Source: a virus. From it: DNA of 48,230 nucleotides. The DNA lies in the IMG/VR virus record IMGVR_UViG_3300046501_000332, positions 1 through 48,230 of that record. One strand, written 5' to 3'. Below, piece after piece: positions 43,803-48,230 of this stretch (positions are counted from its first letter, which is position 1; the number at the start of each line of letters is the position of its first letter). The translations under genes were made by a program, and so were the position numbers. The notes below the pieces were generated by a model, which was not told the DNA's origin, did not search any database, and was given only the letters and a program-made list of their open reading frames with translations.

Positions 43803-44894
43803 CTAGCGTTGGCAGAGCTCCGAGAGAATGTCCGTGCTGATGTTGGGCTGCCCGATGCGACCCAGATACGACGAATATCTCTGAACCAAATTAGGGACAA
43901 AGTGCGGCGCAACGCTCGCAAATCGCTTCGGAAGCAGTGTCGCCATATCCTCCGACTTCATGGTTCTGACCTCCTGAAAATTCACCAGCCATGGGCCAAG
44001 GTCGTTCAGCGGTGGCAGAAAGTGCGTCGCGATTCCATGACCCTGCGTAGCATGATTCCGCAAATCTTTTGCAGCTCTGTCCTTTTGCTTAGCGTTTCCA
44101 GCCAAAAGATGGCCTTTCCACTCAGCCCATTCAGGCATTTCGGAACAGACTGCAAGTAAAATATGGCTGGGTGGGCTATTAGCCATGTTACAGCGTGGCG
44201 TCAGTACGACATGAGCTAGTCCGTCGAGATCTATAAGGTCCCCGGTATCGATTCTTTCAATATGTAGCGCAGGGACGACGTAAAATTCATCAGGATGGAA
44301 GTTCAAGGGGATTTGTCCCAGCGCATCGGCAATATGGGAAACGGTCTGGCGCGCTATCACTTCAGAGATTATTGTTTTGTCCGCTTCTCGAGACCAACGT
44401 GTTTCCCATCGATGCCATATAGATCGATGAAATAGAAGCGCCGTCTCCTTTGCGATACGGCTGCGGGTCGCCTCCATTGCAGTCATTAGATCGGCTTGGG
44501 CTGCGAATAAGGCGAGAATTTTTGCTCCCTCACCTCCACGCTTAGAATGCACTCGTATATTGGATGAACGAATGCTCTCGCTGGCTTCCCCGTCAAAGGC
44601 ACTGTACACAACCGCAGGAATCCCAACTTGGATCAGCAGCTCTTGCAATACTTCGTTACCTAACGGTTGTACTGCAACTTTTTCTGCATCCCCGTCCGGC
44701 AACCTTAGGTCGATAACCGCGCAGTCGAAACGTGTACGGGAAAGCAAGCTGAGAGCTTGCTGCTTGTTGAACGCGAATGTAATATTAAACTCCAGCGGAG
44801 CATCTGGAGTACGATTGAAATCTTTTACGTCTCTGCTCCAAACGTCTCTGGTATCTTGGTCATCTTCAACAATTAAAATTTCGCATGTTTCCAA
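43803..44894 (-). CDS. Receiver-domain response regulator with unknown C-terminal domain
   Basis: A 363-residue protein. Residues 1-130 are a CheY-like receiver: Asp11-Asp12 acidic pocket (IVEDDQD), phosphoacceptor Asp62 (VIDLRLPDGD), Ser98 (VVYSAF) and Lys118 (HSKRGG). Residues 130-363 fit no output domain I know (no HTH, GGDEF or HD); they include DLIDLDGLAHVVLTPRCNMAN (220-239) and a tryptophan-rich AVCSEMPEWAEWKGHLL. The start is TTG at 44894, set by GGGGAG eight bases before; the gap to the kinase stop is 27 bases, so they form an operon. Probably the effector or adaptor of the upstream sensor; function unknown. Confidence 0.82.
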   Translation of the reverse strand: METCEILIVEDDQDTRDVWSRDVKDFNRTPDAPLEFNITFAFNKQQALSLLSRTRFDCAVIDLRLPDGDAEKVAVQPLGNEVLQELLIQVGIPAVVYSAFDGEASESIRSSNIRVHSKRGGEGAKILALFAAQADLMTAMEATRSRIAKETALLFHRSIWHRWETRWSREADKTIISEVIARQTVSHIADALGQIPLNFHPDEFYVVPALHIERIDTGDLIDLDGLAHVVLTPRCNMANSPPSHILLAVCSEMPEWAEWKGHLLAGNAKQKDRAAKDLRNHATQGHGIATHFLPPLNDLGPWLVNFQEVRTMKSEDMATLLPKRFASVAPHFVPNLVQRYSSYLGRIGQPNISTDILSELCQR

Positions 44895-44921
44895 TTTGTA
44901 GCTCCCCAGCTTTGTAGCTTC

Positions 44922-47702
44922 CTAGTTTTTTGGCAATGTAATGGCGAATCTAGCTCCGGTATCTGATTGAGCAAGATAGAGATCGCCTGCACTTCTGTAT
45001 ATTGCTTCGCGTGCGATACTCAATCCCAATCCAGTACCGTTAGGTTTCATCGTGAATCCAACGTCAAAGAGCTGGTCTTGAAGTTGTTCTGGTACTCCAA
45101 CCCCGTTGTCATGCACGAAAATTGTGGCTTTGCCCGGTTGTATATCGCTAGCCGAAATTTCTATCCGTGCAGATTTTATTGTATGGTGCTGAATCCAGTA
45201 AATTGCGTTGTCAATCAAGTTTGTAAGCGCAGTAGCGAGGTCTTCTGGGTATCCTTTCACTGACAGATTGGTGATTCCTGGCCCGATCAGGAATTGAAGA
45301 CCAATATCCTCGGATTTGCTTTTAAATAAAAACAAAATCTCATTCAATGTTTTCTCGACGGAATAGGTTTGGGGTTCTCCACGACGTGCTCCGGCGAGAG
45401 GGCTTAGGGCGTTAAATAAAGAACGAAGTGAAGTGGCGCTACCGGTCAGTCCACGCAAAATCTTAGGACATTCGGCACGATCTTCTTCGGCCTCATCCGT
45501 ACTTTCGAAAAGGCGAGGCCACCATTTCTGCAGGCGGGCTACCTCAGTTTCAATGAACGCCAAGGGAGTGTTACCCTGGTGCATAACTTCGCCGATGATT
45601 AATCCCAAGGTCACTTGTGCCTCCAGCTGGGCTTGGCGAGCTTCAAGGTCTTTCAGATGCCCAGTCAGTCTTTCCGATTCTCGTGTGATGAGCTTTTGAG
45701 CTTCTACACGTTCGCCTTCTGGGAGCCTCTCGAGTAAATGTTGCGCCCATGGGAGCTCTGCTTGGCCTAATGCTTCGCGAAACCCGCTTTGCTTCCGGAC
45801 GTCTAAGCCTGCCCCAATTCTGAAACGCCGCCGGTGGGGCTCCACAACTTCAGAAAGTAGCGCAAGAATCAATGATTGAAGACGTCGGAAGCTACCATTT
45901 TCCTCCAGTCCTTCTCGGCTGCTGCGTTCGACGAGTTGGGAAGTATGTTCATCATCGATGATAACAACGCCTGAGACCTGGTTATGACCAATTTTGATTG
46001 ATGGGTTTTGAACTCGCTTGGCATCTAGAGTTAGCCAGTCGTTTTCAGGATCACCATATGGACGAACCCGAAAACCTTCACGATAAATTGCAATGCCGGC
46101 GATACTGTCCAACAATTTACGAGCTTCGCGAACTCCTAGATGGCCAAACCCGGCCTTTTGAGCGGTACTCCGAATTGAGGCAGCTTCTCGGTCGAATATA
46201 TTCAGCTTAACTAAAAAAATCCCGCATGGGTCCTCGCCGTCTTGCAGTGGGACCGACAGCTTTACCGCTTCTGGCTCCGTCCCTGCTCGTCGAATCGTCA
46301 TTGTGCCATCAAACAATCCGTTTTCGTCGAATATCCCATCCACCGAATAGTCGCAAGCTTCCAGCATGGGGAACGGCCTGACTTCGAATGGTTCAGAGCT
46401 GTTCGCTCCTTCATGTGTTTCAACAATTGTTAATCCGTCAAACCCACAGTTGGATTTTGTGCAGTTTGACAGATCAAGTACGATTTTAAATGGCTTGGAT
46501 CCCGCATTTTCGATGGGACTGACCAATCGACGAAGCTCATGATGCAGCCTGCTTAAGGCTGCTTCAGACCAGTCATCCCGAAGGCCGGAGATTCTCAGCG
46601 TTGTGCCTGTAGGCTCGGTAGTGCTGGCAGTTTCTATCGGAAACGAGACGTCATCTAGATATTTTGTTCTTTCAAATCTGTCCCAATCCAATTCTGCGAT
46701 TCTTGTTTTTTCATGGGTTTCTGCCCCGGCTTGATACTGTGAATGGCCAACAGATATTAGCTCGAGTAGATTTCCGAGACGCGCGACAGCAAAGCGGCCT
46801 ATACCCTTAGAACCTAATAACTGCCTTCCCTCCGGACTTTGCTTTCGATGCTTCTTATCGCTGGTGGCTGGCTCCATCCACTTTTCTTGGATATCCACCA
46901 AGGACATCCCATGGCCGTTGTCCTCAAACAATATGGAGCCGGACCCTGGCTTCAGCGGTGGGAAAAAAGTGATACGCACGGCAGTTGCGTCAGCATCGTA
47001 GCTATTTTTTACTAATTCAATCACCGCAGCCTCTGGGCCACTTACTAGACGGTCACCAATTGTTCGAATGATTCGAGCTCGTGGCCGAAATGTCAGTTGT
47101 TGAGCAGGCCAGTCCGATGGCCGTCCGTTTGGCCATAGGGGCGGAAACAGAGTGGTTGGTGCCGGTGTGCTTTCGTTCCAACCATCTTCCTGTTGAAGTT
47201 TTTCCATGTGAGCCAAATCTGACGCAATGCTATCTTGCAGCTCGGGTTCACCGTACACAGCCAATTCACTGGCGTTTTTTTCTTGCGGGGGATCGATTAC
47301 GTCCGTCTCTTCGGGGAACGCCGATTCGACCGCAATGGAAGCGAGCCGCAGTGCTGTGAGATTCCTTCGGACGATTGGCTCCAGCCCAGCTTCAGCAGCT
47401 AATTCATCGTAGGTGTTGCTTGCGGCCACGGCATAACTACTAACCGCACTAGCTACAGAAAGAATGTCATGATGGTCAAAGAATTTTCCGTCTAACTCCA
47501 AAGCGTCAGAAAAAAAGCCTCTTTCACCGCCCATGCTGGCCCGAGCTTCAGCTAACCAAACTGCTTCTGCGACGGCAGTCCGCGCTGCTGCCGGCTCACC
47601 TGGATCGTCAACATAAAGATCTGCGTAGCGCCGCGCGCAGCGGGCAATGAACGCCGTGGTTAACCATGACGTCGCGCTTGGTTTGTGGATCTCCTCAGGC
47701 AT
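44922..47702 (-). CDS. Double-GHKL sensor: Hsp90/MORC-like ATPase fused to a histidine kinase core
   Basis: A 926-residue soluble protein. Residues 1-200 are a helical domain of unknown type. Residues 205-400 hold a GHKL ATPase like those of Hsp90/MORC-type proteins: PEAAVIELVKNSYDAD (223-238), DNGHGM (261-266), GSKGIGRFA (297-305). A beta-rich transducer-like middle follows (to about 600), a coiled coil (EAQKLITRESERLTGHLKDLEARQAQLEAQV), an H-box MHQGNTPLAFI with His708, then a second GHKL: NLIDNAIYW (828-836), DNGVGVP (865-871), GTGLGLSIA (889-897). No membrane segment. RBS GGGAG precedes the ATG at 47702. It forms an operon with the receiver protein. Codon use is A/T-richer than in phage genes. 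I know no characterised system of this make-up. Confidence 0.86.
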   Translation of the reverse strand: MPEEIHKPSATSWLTTAFIARCARRYADLYVDDPGEPAAARTAVAEAVWLAEARASMGGERGFFSDALELDGKFFDHHDILSVASAVSSYAVAASNTYDELAAEAGLEPIVRRNLTALRLASIAVESAFPEETDVIDPPQEKNASELAVYGEPELQDSIASDLAHMEKLQQEDGWNESTPAPTTLFPPLWPNGRPSDWPAQQLTFRPRARIIRTIGDRLVSGPEAAVIELVKNSYDADATAVRITFFPPLKPGSGSILFEDNGHGMSLVDIQEKWMEPATSDKKHRKQSPEGRQLLGSKGIGRFAVARLGNLLELISVGHSQYQAGAETHEKTRIAELDWDRFERTKYLDDVSFPIETASTTEPTGTTLRISGLRDDWSEAALSRLHHELRRLVSPIENAGSKPFKIVLDLSNCTKSNCGFDGLTIVETHEGANSSEPFEVRPFPMLEACDYSVDGIFDENGLFDGTMTIRRAGTEPEAVKLSVPLQDGEDPCGIFLVKLNIFDREAASIRSTAQKAGFGHLGVREARKLLDSIAGIAIYREGFRVRPYGDPENDWLTLDAKRVQNPSIKIGHNQVSGVVIIDDEHTSQLVERSSREGLEENGSFRRLQSLILALLSEVVEPHRRRFRIGAGLDVRKQSGFREALGQAELPWAQHLLERLPEGERVEAQKLITRESERLTGHLKDLEARQAQLEAQVTLGLIIGEVMHQGNTPLAFIETEVARLQKWWPRLFESTDEAEEDRAECPKILRGLTGSATSLRSLFNALSPLAGARRGEPQTYSVEKTLNEILFLFKSKSEDIGLQFLIGPGITNLSVKGYPEDLATALTNLIDNAIYWIQHHTIKSARIEISASDIQPGKATIFVHDNGVGVPEQLQDQLFDVGFTMKPNGTGLGLSIAREAIYRSAGDLYLAQSDTGARFAITLPKN

Positions 47703-48103
47703 TTTGCTCCCTCAATGTTGTCTAGGCTGCAAGCCGGAGGTTGGCTGACAGACGACGAATGATATGTCCTTGCATGCTCTGTCGTAGCGGGAGCAGCGTA
47801 ATGGCCCATTGCTCCAATCTAACCTAACCAGCGAAACTTATGTAAGAGTTAATCGAGTATCGATAAGCATGATCGGCCCGCTTGTCGCCCCCTCCCGTTG
47901 TGCTCACAGCTCTGTCAGGGACGATAGGGATCTAAGAACCCGCTGCTATTGGATACTACAAGAGCGCAAGGGCACCGTGTCCTGCCAGCTTCTAGGGCAA
48001 ATTTTGGGCAAAACTGCGCCCGCTTAGGGCTGTCTCCAGCCTTGCAATTCGCTTGAGGATCGCGATAATCCGGGCCTATGGCGGGCTATGGCGATACCCG
48101 GTC
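47703..48103. other. Intergenic region between the sensor gene and attR
   Basis: About 400 bases without a supported gene. It must hold the promoter of the two-component operon and the right attachment arm: the 21-base arm repeat at 47993-48013 and, close to the core, GGGCCTATGGC / GGGCTATGGCG, a direct repeat at about 48072-48093. A frame at 47809-48027 has no ribosome-binding site. Confidence 0.6.
47993..48013 (+). repeat. Probable integrase arm-type site, right copy
   Basis: Identical in sequence and orientation to 2875-2895; 90 bases inside attR. Confidence 0.6.
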
Positions 48104-48132
48104 GGGTTCAAATCCCTATCTCTCCGCCATTA
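48104..48132 (+). repeat. attR core, 29-base direct repeat
   Basis: Copy of the tRNA-Ser T-arm to CCA end plus TTA (same as 2779-2807). It is the original host 3' end, now separated from the tRNA by the prophage, and defines the right end of the element. Confidence 0.95.
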
Positions 48133-48139
48133 CAAATAA

Positions 48140-48172
48140 AGCCCCAGAAGTTATGCTTCTGGGGCTTTTTTG
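48140..48172 (+). terminator. Original host terminator of tRNA-Ser
   Basis: Stem AGCCCCAGAAG (48140-48150) with CTTCTGGGGCT (48156-48166) and seven T. It lies eight bases after the attR core, where the tRNA terminator would be in an uninfected strain. The last 58 bases show nothing further. Confidence 0.85.
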
Positions 48173-48230
48173 TTTGTTGGGCACTCAGCGCGATGTTGAA
48201 GTTGTCCCAAAGTGCTAATGGAAGGATTCA

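Larger units (their letters stand above)
2779..48132. mobile_element. Complete lambda-head/P2-tail myovirus-type prophage in tRNA-Ser
   Basis: The element is bounded by the 29-base att repeats and holds integrase, excisionase, repressor, primase, packaging, head, contractile tail and lysis genes plus cargo at both ends. Total length is about 45.35 kb. Head proteins are of lambda type (gpA, gpW, gpB, gpD, gpE) and tail proteins of P2 type (V, W, J, I, sheath, tube, tape measure, U, X, D). No core structural gene is visibly interrupted. The int end lies at attL and the cargo end at attR. Confidence 0.95.

Noticed and set aside
47809-48027. 72-codon plus frame near attR
   Set aside because: No ribosome-binding site and it runs through the arm repeat.

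Overview
The window looks like a Pseudomonas chromosome, probably of the fluorescens/putida side of the genus. The flanking genes bamC - MBL-fold hydrolase - purC - tRNA-Ser(CGA), their codon use and high G+C suggest this; genus level is inference. A complete temperate tailed phage genome of about 45.3 kb (2779-48132) is integrated in the 3' end of the tRNA gene. Its limits are exact: a 29-base direct repeat of the tRNA T-arm/acceptor end occurs at 2779-2807 (attL, inside the intact tRNA) and 48104-48132 (attR). A second 21-base direct repeat lies 68-90 bases inside each end and probably marks integrase arm sites.

Layout. 1-2804: host genes. 2808-4347: left-end cargo, namely a 64-codon ORF of unknown function and an SDH/ClpP-fold serine protease. 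4371-10139, leftward: early operon running from its operators (10178-10216) through a small ORF, dNMP kinase, KilAC-like protein, PrtN-like regulator, DUF2303 protein, a C5-cytosine methyltransferase fully overlapped by a second long frame, a zinc-finger protein, excisionase and integrase. 10230-11657: immunity region with a LexA-boxed DUF1654 gene, an S24 repressor, paired palindromic operators and a divergent Cro/YdaS-type gene. 11882-16049, rightward: CII-family regulator, DksA/TraR-type zinc finger, primase-helicase, a repeat field that could be the origin, and a last early gene in the position of an antiterminator. 16278-24317: holin, then a lambda-like packaging and head module (TerS, TerL gpA, gpW, portal, ClpP-type protease, gpD, gpE, joining protein). 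24314-39132: gpZ-like protein and a P2-like contractile tail (V, W, J, I, fibre, Tfa, sheath, tube, E/E', tape measure, U, X, D). The virion is therefore a lambda-head/P2-tail myovirus mosaic. 39190-40235: endolysin and Rz/Rz1 spanins.

Right accessory end (40385-47702). This holds a Dam-type adenine methylase; a 20-residue amphipathic peptide gene with a consensus ribosome-binding site; three adjacent tandem-repeat arrays that all have an 8-base period; a decaying SOS module (SRAP gene without a normal start codon, a LexA box, a frameshifted umuD remnant); and a two-gene cassette next to attR. The cassette encodes a 926-residue protein with two separate GHKL ATPase sites and an H-box, plus a receiver-domain protein with an uncharacterised C-terminal domain. 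It is noticeably more A/T-rich than the phage genes and is the best candidate here for an undescribed, possibly defensive, signalling system.

The genes form a coherent temperate lifestyle: S24 repressor plus LexA boxes for SOS induction, int/xis at a tRNA, self-modification by two methylases, late morphogenesis and lysis, and cargo at both ends. Nothing clearly breaks a core morphogenesis gene, so the prophage may be functional. All family names come from recognition of motifs, not from a database search.
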